Positions 1 to 10,800 of a DNA stretch of 64,000 nucleotides are shown one piece after another. How positions within the stretch are numbered: the first letter of the stretch is position 1; the number at the start of each line of letters is the position of its first letter. This DNA comes from Podocnemis expansa. Its lineage: Eukaryota; Chordata; Testudines; Podocnemididae. Location: positions 17,451,053 to 17,515,052 of the forward strand of contig ML682028.1 of NCBI GenBank assembly GCA_007922195.1, given 5' to 3'. The translations under genes were made by a program, and so were the position numbers. The notes beneath the pieces are model-generated. The model made no database searches, had not been told where the DNA came from, and was given only the letters and a program-made list of their open reading frames with translations.

Positions 1-435
1 TTTCCATTGCTATTTCTGCTGCCAAGTCAGTGTGTAACAGTATGATATGTCACTGAAACAGAGTGTGCCCTCCATTGCCCCCCTCTGTAAAGAGAGATAA
101 TATGCAAGATCAAATCTGTTTAAAAGGTGAACATGTGCCAGCTATTATTATTCAGATACCAATGACACTGCGTACTCCAAGTGTAGCAGGAAACTGTTAA
201 TCTGAAATACCCAGTCATTTCTACAGAGCAAAGAAAATGCTAGCAATCTTATACTGTAGTAACTGATGGCAAATGTTAACAGTTGCCTCTTACTTACTTA
301 CATGCAAATAAAATGCATCAATCAACATTTTTGCAATGTTTGAATCACAGCAATACTTTCCATTACAAAATTAAATTTCCATTTATGTTTCCATGGTGTT
401 TACTCAGCAATGGGTTGATGACATTCTTTGGAAAG
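1..435. other. AT-rich sequence, nothing recognised
   Basis: I see no coding frame of interest, RNA gene or repeat that I recognise. Short open frames on both strands look like chance. Confidence 0.6.
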
Positions 436-674
436 TTCCAAAGGGGCAGCCATGTTAGTCTAGTTCAGTAAAACAAACTTGTGGCACTTAAAGACCAACA
501 AATTTACTCATTGCGTGAGTTTTTATGAGAGAAAATAATTTGTTACTCCCATTCTGTAAGTTCCCCCATTTCCAAAGCATCTGACGATGTGGGATTTTCT
601 CCCACAAAAGTTCATGAAATAAATACATGTATTAGTCTTTTAAGTGCACAGGACTCCTTGTTTATTCTTTGGAA
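436..674. mobile_element. Fold-back interspersed element, copy A (both arms)
   Basis: The copy starts TTCCAAAGGGGCAGCC and ends CTTTGGAA. The left arm (436 to about 530) is the inverse of the right arm (about 583-674). The right arm carries the family's signature: GGGATTTTCTCCCAC, then AATAAATA, then TTAGTCTTTTAAGTG, then GGACTCCTTGTTT. The spacer (about 531-582, with CTGTAAGTTCCCC) recurs in copy B. The right terminus has lost the stretch that copy F has before its end (GCTGAACTAGACTAA). I recall this family as abundant in turtles and other reptiles but cannot name its class. It has no coding capacity. Confidence 0.8.
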
Positions 675-802
675 ATAGTCTTAAGTATTTTCTTTCTTCT
701 TTTCTCTCCAAGGAGGAACATAATACAGTTCTTGACAGAACAGTTCTTTTCATAGGAGATTTTGATAATCAGCATCTTATTCCATCCTCTAATTACCTAA
801 GT

Positions 803-960
803 CAGTGGTTCTCAACCTTTTGTAAGTCACAACATGCTTGATGATGTATCATGACCCTACAGGATGCACTTGCCCACCCACCCAGGCTAAATCCAGCCAT
901 CCCCCCAGCTCTCTGTGACATACTTACTGCTGTGCAGTGACACAGTAATGTGCCCCGACA
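803..960 (+). mobile_element. hAT-type element, left end only (probable)
   Basis: CAGTGGTTCTCAACCTTTTG at 803 matches the terminal inverted repeat typical of Charlie/MER5-like hAT elements (CAGTGGTTCTCAA). The following bases (CATGACCC, a CCACCCACCCAGG stretch) suit a non-autonomous copy. I could not find the matching right end, so the end coordinate is approximate and the copy is probably truncated. Confidence 0.5.
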
Positions 961-1126
961 CAGCAGTAAAGAACAGCCGACCTAAGTATTTCTGTTTTTC
1001 AGCTAACAATTGTACCAATTCGGAAAATTCAGTGCAACAAAGCCCAATATTTGTTGGCTTTTTATATTCTTGGAGTTTTCATTTGATGCATTAATTCCCC
1101 CTCACCATGAATGAATGTCTCATAGG

Positions 1127-1443
1127 CTATGCCTACGGTAGTCTACAAAGCTTAATCCACTAATAAATTCACCTGGTTAGTCCAGACTAAGCGCTTAATT
1201 CGAACTTTAGTTTGAACTAAGTGTAATGTAGACACAGACTATAGCTTAGTTCAAACTAAAAAAGTTCAAACTAAGCCATTTTTTGAACTGACCACGCAAA
1301 CTAATTCAATGGACACGCAGTTAATTCAAACTAAAAAGTTCCCGGTTAGTTCACATTAACCCGTGGTGAGTTTGAACTAACCGGGAACTGCTTAGTTCAG
1401 ACTAACGAAGTTCGAACTAAGCTTTGTAATGTAGACATGTCTC
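1127..1443. mobile_element. Palindrome-rich MITE built of AGTTYRAACTAA units
   Basis: The outer ends are inverted: GTCTACAAAGCTTA on the left and TAAGCTTTGTAATGTAGAC on the right. The interior repeats AGTTCGAACT- and AGTTTGAACT-like palindromes many times. It holds a perfect 17-bp inverted repeat, AGTTCCCGGTTAGTTCA (1337-1353) against 1373-1389, with a 19-base loop. A further AATGTAGAC at about 1225 inside the element suggests two copies joined or one copy inserted in another. No coding capacity. The terminal motif resembles that of the element at 49179-49600, but the internal palindromes differ. Confidence 0.7.
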
Positions 1444-2860
1444 TTCTATAGCAAGTACTATCAGAGTGAAATGTTCTATTTTTCAATGCCTAGCTGCTGC
1501 AAGCCATGTCACTACAAATAATTAGGTTAAAGACCACATCATTAATTGGCAGAGCTAACAAAATGCTAGTGGGGGACTTACAAAGGCTACAACCTGCTAG
1601 TTTAGGAACCTGCCTCTTTCTTTAAGAAATCCTGGGAACATCTCCAGATGCAGAATTAGCAGCCTGTCTCCATCAGCTATGTTGTTTTACGACTCCAGGT
1701 TCAAAAGTTGTACTTGAAGCAGCTTGAAAATGCACACGGATATGAATTCAAACCATGATCTCCCAGATGGCAATGGGTTGAACTTCTGCTAAGATACAAA
1801 GCTGGCTTCAGTTTTACAGTTGGCTTTGTTTTACAGGTTTTCCCATTTGAAATAAGAGCAGCTCATTTAAAAGGTGTTTGGGTCTCAGTAGGACAAACAG
1901 GTCACAATGGGATGTGGAATTTCTAGCAAACCCGTAACAGTCCAGGTCCTCTGCACCTTCTGCACACGTATAAAAAGGTTTTATAGCAGGATCTGAATCA
2001 CTTTGCATTTATTTTCTGGAAAATTTACTTGGGGGATATAGCCCAAGTCTAAGACTTTTTCATTTTAGTCAATAAAGACTGTGTTTATTAGTTTTAGCCT
2101 TATGGATCCTATAGTGCGACACTCAACCTTTATTTATTATTTGTAAGGAACATATATCATACTGGGTTATAACTGTAAATACTCTACTTACACAGGTCAG
2201 AGCACATCCTCTTTGTTTAAAATCTAAGCTGCGATGTTTTACATAAGTTTGTTTCCTTTCCAAGTTGAAAGGTCTTAGAGATAAATCCTTATGTATCCTA
2301 ATTTCATGAACCTTCGACTGAGCACAGCATGGAATGTTGATTCTCTGAAACCTCAGTCCACTAAATGCGTCCTATTACTGTACTCAGATTCCCATGTTGT
2401 ACTTCAAGACAAATAACAAAGAGAAAAAAAAATGTCATGGTATCAGAAAGCAGCAGGGTTTTGAATCTCACTACTTGTATGCTGGTTAAAGGAAAAGGTT
2501 CTTTGTGAATAGTTCCATTTTAAAAAATCACCTACCCTAGCCACTTTCCCTACTAGTCTCGTTATAATGCAACAAGGTCGTACTCATCATTGTGTGTGTA
2601 TATAATGACCTATATGTATAATTAAAGATTCACATGACCATAGAAGTACAATTTCATTGCTCTAGTTTCAAACAAGAATTAGTTCAGGGCAATTTTCTGG
2701 CCTGTGTTATCCAAGAGGCCAGACCAGAGCACAGTGGTCCATTCTGGCCTCAGAATTTTTGAATCTCTGTATCAGAACAGACAGTATCTGTAATTTCAAT
2801 GCTGGGCACTTCCTCAACCTTAAAAAATTGCTGCAGTGCTCCAACTTTAAACAAGCCTCT
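1444..2860. other. Unique AT-rich sequence, nothing recognised
   Basis: There are no repeats I can name and no conserved-looking reading frame. Short open frames on either strand show no recognisable protein similarity. Confidence 0.55.
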
Positions 2861-3027
2861 CGGGGCTGGCGCTAGGCAGTAAGCAGCCCCTGAGTAACAG
2901 GGAGGCGCCGGCATTTTGAGGGGCGTCAAAAGGGGACAGCACCGTGGAGCTCCCCTGATGACGTCACTCATCTGAGCCGGCATCGCTCTGCTGCAGAGGG
3001 GTGCCACGATCCCCAGGGCCAGCCCTG
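2861..3027. mobile_element. 167-bp GC-rich non-autonomous hAT element with target duplication
   Basis: The termini are inverted: CGGGGCTGGCGCTAG on the left, and a right end whose reverse complement reads CAGGGCTGGCCCTG. The flanks are AAGCCTCT (2853-2860) and AAGCCTTT (3028-3035), an 8-bp target site duplication with one mismatch, as expected for hAT transposition. The interior is GC-rich in an AT-rich setting and contains a CRE-like TGACGTCA at about 2959. The 111-codon minus-strand frame across 2750-3085 runs through the insertion into both flanks, so I do not treat it as a gene. Confidence 0.8.
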
Positions 3028-4354
3028 AAGCCTTTGTGAACAGGCACAAGAACTCATGCTTTCTCTCTCTGTGCCAGGACTGCAAAACTCAGGAGAGAAT
3101 GCTAACTCAGAAGCCATCCATCAGACAAGGTGCTAAAGAATATTGTTTTGTCAGGCTGCAGGGCCGTGTCTTGGAAAAGCGGGACCTGAAATGACCACCG
3201 AAACATCTTTTACAATGTTAGCAACGTTGGCAACTGCAGGGTAAATGGAGATAAGGTATTTTCATCATTGTTTCATCTAAATCTGTTTGTAGCAGGGTTA
3301 AGGACACTTGCCATCCATCTTTCCTGCAGTTGCATGATAGAGCTTCAACTGAAGGGAAATTATGGGTTACCACAGTCAAAGCATACAGGCAGCACAAAAG
3401 GAAATTAAAAAGAGGCAGCTTTCAAAAGGAACAGATGAATAGCCTATTGCCCGAGCCAAATTCCCTCTCCCAGTCAGACACACTGCGCTGTATGCATGCT
3501 ACTACATGACATGTATGGATTACTCAGCTCTCTCATCAGTCGCTAACTCGTTTGCTTTGCGAAGCATTGCGATATCTATACCACAGCAAACTATTCCATT
3601 CTGCATTGTGGTGTTAGCCATGAAAGGGTTAAGATTTTTACCACAAACCAACAGGAAAGGGCTTGTAGTGTTCAGAGCTATGTGACAAGTGAGTCATATT
3701 GAGTTACAGCAACATTTAGAGGTCAGAGTGGCTCAGTGGACTGGAGCATAGTCAATGCCGGACCATTCTGAAACATTTCAGTTAGAGCCCTGTGCAAATG
3801 ACACAGGACAAGGAGTCTGAGGTACCACCAAAACCAGAGGGAAGGTTTTAGTCACAGTCAGTCAGATACTGATGACTACCACAGTTCAGCCTATTGTTCT
3901 GTTTAGAGCTGAAAATCAATCCACTTCTGCCGTTCTCTGTTCTTGTTTTCTCCAGTTTTGCACAGGGGTGGGGGGAAATTCGTTAGTGTTTTGCAGATGG
4001 AAACGATGGAAGAGTAGGATGTTTTCACAATGATGTCACCCGCACAGAGTAAATTCTCTGACCAAAAATTAAGTCCAACAGAACAAATCATGCTGTGTCC
4101 TTTGAACGCCAAATGCCAGATCTCCATTTGCTTACAAGACTATGGGAGTAATCATGGCACTTAATAACTAGCTGCTAATTCATCAGGTATAAATATTTAT
4201 AGAAATCCACTGCAACATGGAGATTCTCCCAGGAGCAGAAGGGTCACCATAATTTCATAGGATTTATTGATATATTTTACCTTTTCAAAAGGAATTCAGT
4301 TTTAGACACATTGTCTCATTCCCATAAAAAGAGAACAGGAATTAAAGTACAGTA
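3028..4354. other. Unique sequence, possible regulatory motifs near 3.64-3.70 kb
   Basis: I see no gene. TACCACAAACCA (3639-3650, RUNX-like) is followed by an AGGAAAG ETS-like core and, at 3690-3697, TGAGTCAT (AP-1-like). Such matches are frequent by chance; I list them because this stretch is free of recognisable repeats. Confidence 0.35.
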
Positions 4355-4757
4355 GGGACTTCTTTATTTTAAAATAAGACTAAAAACTAAACAGGAGTAG
4401 CTCAGGCAAATAATAATGCAAGGTGGAAGCAAGGAGAGTAGGGGCAACATGACAATCATACAAGTATCTGATGGTTGTAACCCGCAGAAAGGGAGTAATT
4501 GTTTAGGGTGATACCAACGGATGTAAACTAGAAGTAAGGGGATGAAATTAAGTAAAGAGAAAATTGGGCTGAGTATGAGGAAAACCAGCTCTAATAGCAA
4601 GATCTTTCAGAGCACGGAATGGTCTCCCAAGGGAGGTAATGGAAGTCTCATTGCTCAAGATATTCAGTATTCCACAAATCACAGGGGAAACCCTACATTG
4701 GCAAAGGAATGTAGATGACTTAATAAGTAAATTTCATCCCTTATGTCTATGATTATT
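4355..4757 (+). mobile_element. CR1 LINE, 3' end fragment
   Basis: Translated in the plus sense with stops, it shows the CR1 ORF2 tail pattern, ending in a stretch like KIGLSMRKTS followed by a WSPKGGN-type block. The 3' untranslated end has GTAGATGACTTAATAAG and then TCTATGATT, which matches the canonical CR1 terminus. It is 5'-truncated, as most CR1 copies are, and carries several stops, so it is dead. Confidence 0.75.
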
Positions 4758-5748
4758 GGTAGACCAGGATAGCATAGTACAAGTTCAAGCCAGAGGTTTG
4801 GGCAAGAAAGCAATGAACAAACACCCAGCACCATCTATATGCTATTTCAAAGTCTCTTTCTCTTCCCAATGGTATAAAATGTGGCTTTTCCATTAAATAA
4901 TTCCCCCAGTATTGTCTCTAAGGAGATCAACTGCAAATAATGAATCCAAAGCAAAGAAGAAGTGACTCCAGTGATGAAATGTCATAGTGGTTTGGTTTGG
5001 TTTGACCTCTGACCCATTCTTGTCCTGTATTAGCTAGAAAAATACAACTGCTCTCTATAGAAAGACTCTTCTCTCTTGTAAGCAAACTGGTAGAAATACC
5101 AGCTGTGGTTCCCTATGGCACCTTATTATAACAACCATCTATAACTATAATTTCAGATTTTAGAAACAAACAAAATACTTAACCTGGCTGACATCTTGTC
5201 ACTACTCTTTGATGTAGACAAAGGTCTTTGCACAGAAGCGTCATGATTTCAAGAGAATCATTATTATAAGCAGTGAAAAATAAAGATAGGACCCTAATGA
5301 GAAAGGTGTCAATAATATCCTCCTAGTTTGGACAAACAACTTTGAGTCTTTGAACTGTAAATTAACTGTTTATTAAGATACTAGTGAGATATCTGGATGA
5401 ATAATTTGTGCCAAAAACCCCAGGAATGCTGGGTTCATGAACTTTCATGCAACTGTTATGCAAATTCTTGTGATAACACTAAAATAATATTACTAATAAG
5501 ATATCATCAATAACAGCAAACAAAACTGGATACTTTTATTCAAAATTCAGGATTTTTGACCTGCTCTGGACAGGACTCATTGGTTTTACATGCACTTGGT
5601 GTTTGAGAAGACTCTCCATTGATTTCAGTGAAGAGAAGTTCTTAAAAGTTAAATGGCATGGACTGGCCCAGGACATGGGAAATGTATTTACTATCAGAGT
5701 CTGACCAGATTCTGCGACTTACACTTCCCTGCATTTACCTGGCTCCCA
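4758..5748. other. Unique AT-rich sequence, nothing recognised
   Basis: No reading frame, RNA gene or repeat that I can support. Confidence 0.55.
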
Positions 5749-5856
5749 GTCTGTAAGTGCCCCATCTTCAAGTATCTGACGATGGGGGATTTTCTCACAC
5801 GAAAGCTCAGGCAATAAATAAATTTGTTAGTCTTTAAAAGTGCCACCAGACTCTTG
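5749..5856 (+). mobile_element. Fold-back interspersed element, copy B (right arm only)
   Basis: It begins in the family spacer (CTGTAAGTGCCCC), then ATCTGACGATGGGGGATTTT, GAAAGCTCAGGCAATAAATA, TTTGTTAGTCTTTAAAAGTG and CCACCAGACTCTTGGT. The left arm and the right terminus are missing. Confidence 0.8.
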
Positions 5857-6674
5857 GTAAATAAATCAATATATTTACTTGGGCTCATATAATTGTCATG
5901 ATCTGCTGCTGCTTTTTGAGGCTAAAGCATTAATTCAAGCATCCAATACTGTTAGCTAGAAACATCACAGAGAAGTTACTTCAAGAAGTCAACAACCAAC
6001 AAGAGATGAGGGTAAAGATCCATAATTCATCAGCCCTTACTTGTAAATACCTAAACAGCATAAAGAGGAAGCAGATTGTGCATCTGAAGCAGTCTTTCAA
6101 CTGAGCAATTTCCTGACAGGGAGAACAGTTATAGAAGGCCCCTTTCCTACGCAGCTTTTTACCATTGGCACAATCTGATACGCACCAAACATATTCCAGA
6201 GGGAGGAACCTTCAGGCGGCTGGGATAGCTGTCACCCAACTAGGATGATTTGGTGTCCAGATGTCAATCTCCACAAGAGGCAGAATCATTAAATAACCTT
6301 TGAGTTTGGACAGTGCTGAAACAGATGATTTAAAAATTCACATATTCTTAAACTTGGCCACTAAACTGTATTATAAGTTTATGTTAATCATGAACTTTAT
6401 TTGTTATTCCTTTCTATAGCCATATGTTTGAAGAGTGCCTCCATGAAGAACATTTGTTAGAGGCAGGGTATGTTTTGTACCAGATTCTTCAGAATATAAT
6501 CTAATACTTGCGTTACAATAGAACATGACTGCTCTAGAAAGTTACCACACACACAGCACAGAACCTATCCAGAAGAAAAGTATGGGCTCGACCTTTGACG
6601 GGCGTAAACTGGTATATCACATTAACTTCAAAGACCAACACCGGCAGAAGATCTGCCCTTCTATCTTAAGAAAG
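5857..6674. other. Unique sequence, nothing recognised
   Basis: No gene or repeat I can name. Confidence 0.5.
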
Positions 6675-6765
6675 GGCGCAATCCTGCAAGGTGCTGAGCT
6701 CCCTCAAAAATCTTTTGAAAACCAATAATTGACTTCCATGGACATTAGCATTTAGCACCTCACAG
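6675..6765. repeat. Palindromic amniote repeat (GATCCTGCAAGGTGCTGAGC type)
   Basis: GCAATCCTGCAAGGTGCTGA at the left is answered by an inverted, decayed copy around TTAGCACCTCACAG at the right, with TGACTTCCATGG in the middle. I recall this symmetric repeat from bird and reptile genomes. It is non-coding. Confidence 0.55.
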
Positions 6766-8507
6766 TACTGATTCATTTAAGGACCTGAGACGATTTGCAG
6801 AGTAAGATGTTCTGTATGAGTAAGATTATACTGCCTGGCCCCCCACAACACCCTCGATGCTAAGCCTGTTTACAATGAGCTAATATACAGCAGTCACCTA
6901 AGTACAGGGTACTAAAATCTCCACTACAGTGCATGACACTAGTGTGGGCACCATACCACAAACCATTTCATTGAGGCCACTGTAGCACTCAACAGGCCAC
7001 CAGGCATCTGTAAGGAGAGCTGAGGTTGAGAGAACTCACTCTGGCCACTCTCAAATTGGATTACTGGTCTTTAACAGGAAGCAAAATATCATTTTTCTGT
7101 TCCTTCTACAGCATTGATGGCCCCCTTAGAGCAAAGATTACATTCCAACCTCATCATCCTTTAGTTCGCTTGGGTTTTTATTTCCAAGCATAACCCACTA
7201 GTTACATTTCAACTGGGATGTTTCTTTCTTTTACCTGTTAAAAAATAAATAGTGTAAAATGATTATAGCACAGTTCAGATGGGAGCCCAAACCCATTAAA
7301 TCTGGCAAATATTCAATTAAAATTGTATGAGTTGGGTTACCCAAAAATAATAAAAGGAGTCAATTTAGTGCTGGGGAGGACAGACATTAGTTCTGAATAT
7401 GCCTTAAAGGTCCTTTTTACTAATTCCAGACTCCAGGTCTGGGAGGCTCTGGATATTTTCACTATCATGTTATCACTTCACAAAATGTCAGCAAATTCTT
7501 GTACAAACATGATTTTTTTGAAAAGCCACGTTTTATCACTTCTTTTACATAATCATGAGTGATAGCAAATCTAATCTGAATTGTTCTTAAAGGAGGTAAA
7601 GGGATGACAAAGTGTGCCTTGCACTATGCAGAAAAGACCATATATTCTTTTCGTAATGGATCATTTTTGTGTTCAAGTTCTACCCGCTTTTGGGGAAAAA
7701 AAGTGATTTGCTAATGATTAAACACACACACATGCATGCACACACACACATTTAGGCACTACCAAATTTTTATTAAAACATTCCCATGATATGCATAAGT
7801 GAACTTGTTGTATAGTTTAACATGTGATATTCGGCATGTGTGTAAATCTAGCTAAGTGTATTGCAATATCACTTCTTGGCCAGAAAGAAACGAGGTGAAA
7901 GTTAAATTTCAGGACTTTATGGGCTAGAGTGCATATGACAAATACATGCCAACCTTCTGCAAGCAATTACTGCAGTTGCCAGAACTAATTAAGTAACTAC
8001 ACATGCAGATGGTCAGTTCTAATCATTTGCCCATGAAAGTTTTTTATTTATGTCTTTGACTTTAAAAGATGTATGTGAAGGTGCCCATCCCCTGCCTTAG
8101 GCACCCATTCCATACATTAATATGCAAAATAATGCCATAATCCTAGAGCTGGATGACATACAGTAGTTTTGGACAGTTTATTCTTGAGAAAAATGCAGCC
8201 ATGGTTGACCCAAAACTTGTTAGTAAGGGATTGCAAATATTTAAAGGGGGTGGTTATTGATTCCATCCTGCAGATCCTACACAAGATCATGTAGATGGTA
8301 TTGAGTAATAAGTAATTCAGTTTGTTCATCTTCTGTTCCACACCCCTTACTGGGTTTGCTTTGGAGTTCTCCATTCATTTGCCGCTCTTTTTCTTTCCCC
8401 TCACCACTACCATTGATTTTAAATGATTAATTGAGCTTTCCTGGGGGCTGTTTCTGCTTATTTTCTGAAGCCTTTCCAAAAAAACTGTGTATATTTCATT
8501 TCTTTCC
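6766..8507. other. Unique AT-rich sequence with one CA microsatellite
   Basis: The only marked element is an interrupted ACACACAC tract with a CATGCATGCA interruption at 7721-7750. No gene seen. Open frames at 7323-7562 (plus) and 8117-8374 (minus) show no recognisable protein. Confidence 0.5.
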
Positions 8508-8526
8508 TTTTTTTTTTTTTTTTTTT
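8508..8526. repeat. Homopolymer T run (19 T)
   Basis: It is directly visible. No retroposon body that would explain it as a poly(A) tail was found next to it. Confidence 0.9.
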
Positions 8527-10664
8527 GCTATGTGCTATTTTTAATAATAATTTGTTTCTTATTTTGTTTGGTTGCTCCCCCCAACACATACACACATTTT
8601 TAAATTTTTGTTTTCTTTTATTCAGTCAAATGGGATATATAATAGGAAAATAATTTATTATTATACATGTTATTGTAGTCCCCCAAATCCCCCAAAACAA
8701 CTTGTCAACATCAAAACTTATTTATGCCTTATATTTAAAGTAAGTCCTCAACAAAGATCAAAGACAGCTGAGATGACTTTCAGAACACAGGAGGTGAAAA
8801 CTTGGCCTCAGTGAAGTCAATGGGGTTTGACTTCAATGGAGCCAGGGTTTCATCCTTGAGCCTCAGATAACAGATTATGCCTATTTTTGATCCTCACATT
8901 TGACATCAGACAGAAACGTGGCCTTCATCACCAGAACACTGTCCACTTCTCCTAGCAGTCCAGTTTAGAGCCAGATTCATACAGAAATATCTGGCCTCTG
9001 CAGGAATGAAATCTAAACAAACTCTCGGAAACATGATTTTCACTGAATTCACAGTGTAAAAATGCATGGGGATTCCCTGAATTAAACTCATGAGTATTTT
9101 TGTTAACTGTAATCCATGGTTTTGCCTGCCATAACTGTATATTTTTCCATTGCAGTTCCACTGAAGTTCAGCACTTGATCTCCACACCAAGAAGTAAAAT
9201 AGTGCAACATTTCCACATTGCCGTCAAGCAAAATTAACATGCCTTTTAAGTTTTAGAACTATGTCCAGCACACAAGCACATTAACATCCTGAGCCCTTTA
9301 ACCCCTTCCATGCTGTAACACTCAAAAGATGGCAATCCCAGCAGACAATGGCAAATTTCAAATGATTAATCCAATTTAATCTTTTCAAAAATGTTTCCAA
9401 ATTATACAAGCAAAAAATTTTTTAAAAAAGCACAGAGTGAGACCCCCCCCCCCCCCCCGATGCAATCTCACTCACAAAGCTAGCTGGTAGGGATTCTTCA
9501 GAACAATGCCTACATGCCTCAGGTAGGCATTTCAATACCTTACATTGAAAAGCCAAGTAAAACTCACTGGGTAATGCATTTGGGATTAGCTTTAACAGAC
9601 TGCAATCAGTAATAATGAGTCTTCTAGCAATCCAGAGATTTGGTACGACTAACCGAGGCACTGAGGGATAAAGTGCCTTCTATGTCTAGTGAAATGAATT
9701 AAAGAAAGAAGGGAATATTGAGACACAAAAAGCATGTAATCAAGGAGGATCACCTGTCAGCTTCACCTTGATTTCAACACACCTTCGGATGATCCTGGTG
9801 CAAAACATTCTTCAGTCTCTTTTTGATCCCCACTTTCACACACAAACACAAAAAACTGGACTGAATCCATTTTTTACTCATGAGATGTGTCTGAGACTTT
9901 GACAGATGCTGTTTAGACAGCCTGATTCAGTGGGTGGTCATGCAAGGAGACCATAGCTGTAGAGTTTATGGAAGGCTCCCGACATAAATGAACTGTTGAA
10001 GACCAATTGGAAGCCTCAGTGAAATCACAACATGTAAAATATGAGGGAGGGAGGGAGATTTTCTTTTAAGAGACAGAAAGAAAGGGATGTTTTGATGGAG
10101 TTTATGAAAATTACAATGAACAGTGCTTCACCAAAGCCTGTATTCATTAGGAAAAAAAATCCTCCCAATAAAGTAAACATTCATATGCTGCATTTAAAAA
10201 AATTAACAGGTTTAAATAGTTTTCTTGCATCAAGTACAAGAAACAGACAAGTATTTTCTCTGCTCCTGTCTAGTCTCTTTAGGTAGAAAGCTAATATTTG
10301 AGAATTCATGCTCTAGTGAGGAACATTTGTGTGGGATGGGGGGGAGCCACCCTTACTGATTGGCTCACTGGCCACCCTCATATGGAAAAGGACAAATATG
10401 TGCTGGTTCTTAACTCAGTTGAATTTATTTAGAGATGAGCCCAGGCTGAAAAGAAAGTATCTCAATCAAGATTTCAAAACACATTTGGAAATCTGGACTG
10501 TTTCAGGCAATCTCTAGTCACATGTGGCTCTTTCATTTACAAAATTCATGACCACAACTGAACCCCCAAACTCGGGTGATGAAGAGATTTGTGGATTTGA
10601 TTAAGCCCCTGCCATAATTCATATTTAATTGTTTATATAAAATGAAATAGGTCCAACAGAAGAG
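8527..10664. other. Mostly unique sequence with a small palindromic repeat fragment
   Basis: At about 8805-8850, GTGAAGTCAATGGGGTTTGA followed by CTTCAATGGAGCC belongs to the widespread amniote repeats built on the palindrome ATTGACTTCAAT. The rest shows no gene. Overlapping minus-strand frames at 8906-9190 look like chance. Confidence 0.45.
9443..9458. repeat. Homopolymer C run (16 C)
   Basis: It is directly visible on the plus strand. Its length is likely unreliable, because long C runs are prone to sequencing and assembly error. Confidence 0.9.
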
Positions 10665-10800
10665 ATAGAGACTCTTACACCCAGAGCAGCTAACTGGCTA
10701 GGACACTCACTCGAGATGTGGGAGAAAGAGAAGAGACTTGACTCAGTCTCCCACATGCTAACTGAGTGCCTTCATCTCTAAACTATTTGGCTAATCTCGC
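10665..10800 (+). mobile_element. tRNA-derived fold-back SINE
   Basis: A tRNA-like head (CAGCTAACTGGCTAGGACAC, A-box-like; then GATGTGGGAGA and a decayed B box near GACTTGACTC) is followed by a second half that is roughly its inverse (TCTCCCACATGC, then TGAGTGCC, then CTAAACTATTTGGC). The same layout is seen at 46690-46945 and 49146-49725. I recall this turtle repeat from sequence of the type GTGGTTAGGGCACTCACC. Confidence 0.65.

Noticed and set aside
1130..1440. CRISPR-like array of repeated units
   Set aside because: The repeated AGTTYRAACTAA words are irregularly spaced palindromes within an inverted-ended element in vertebrate-type DNA; there are no constant spacers and no cas genes.
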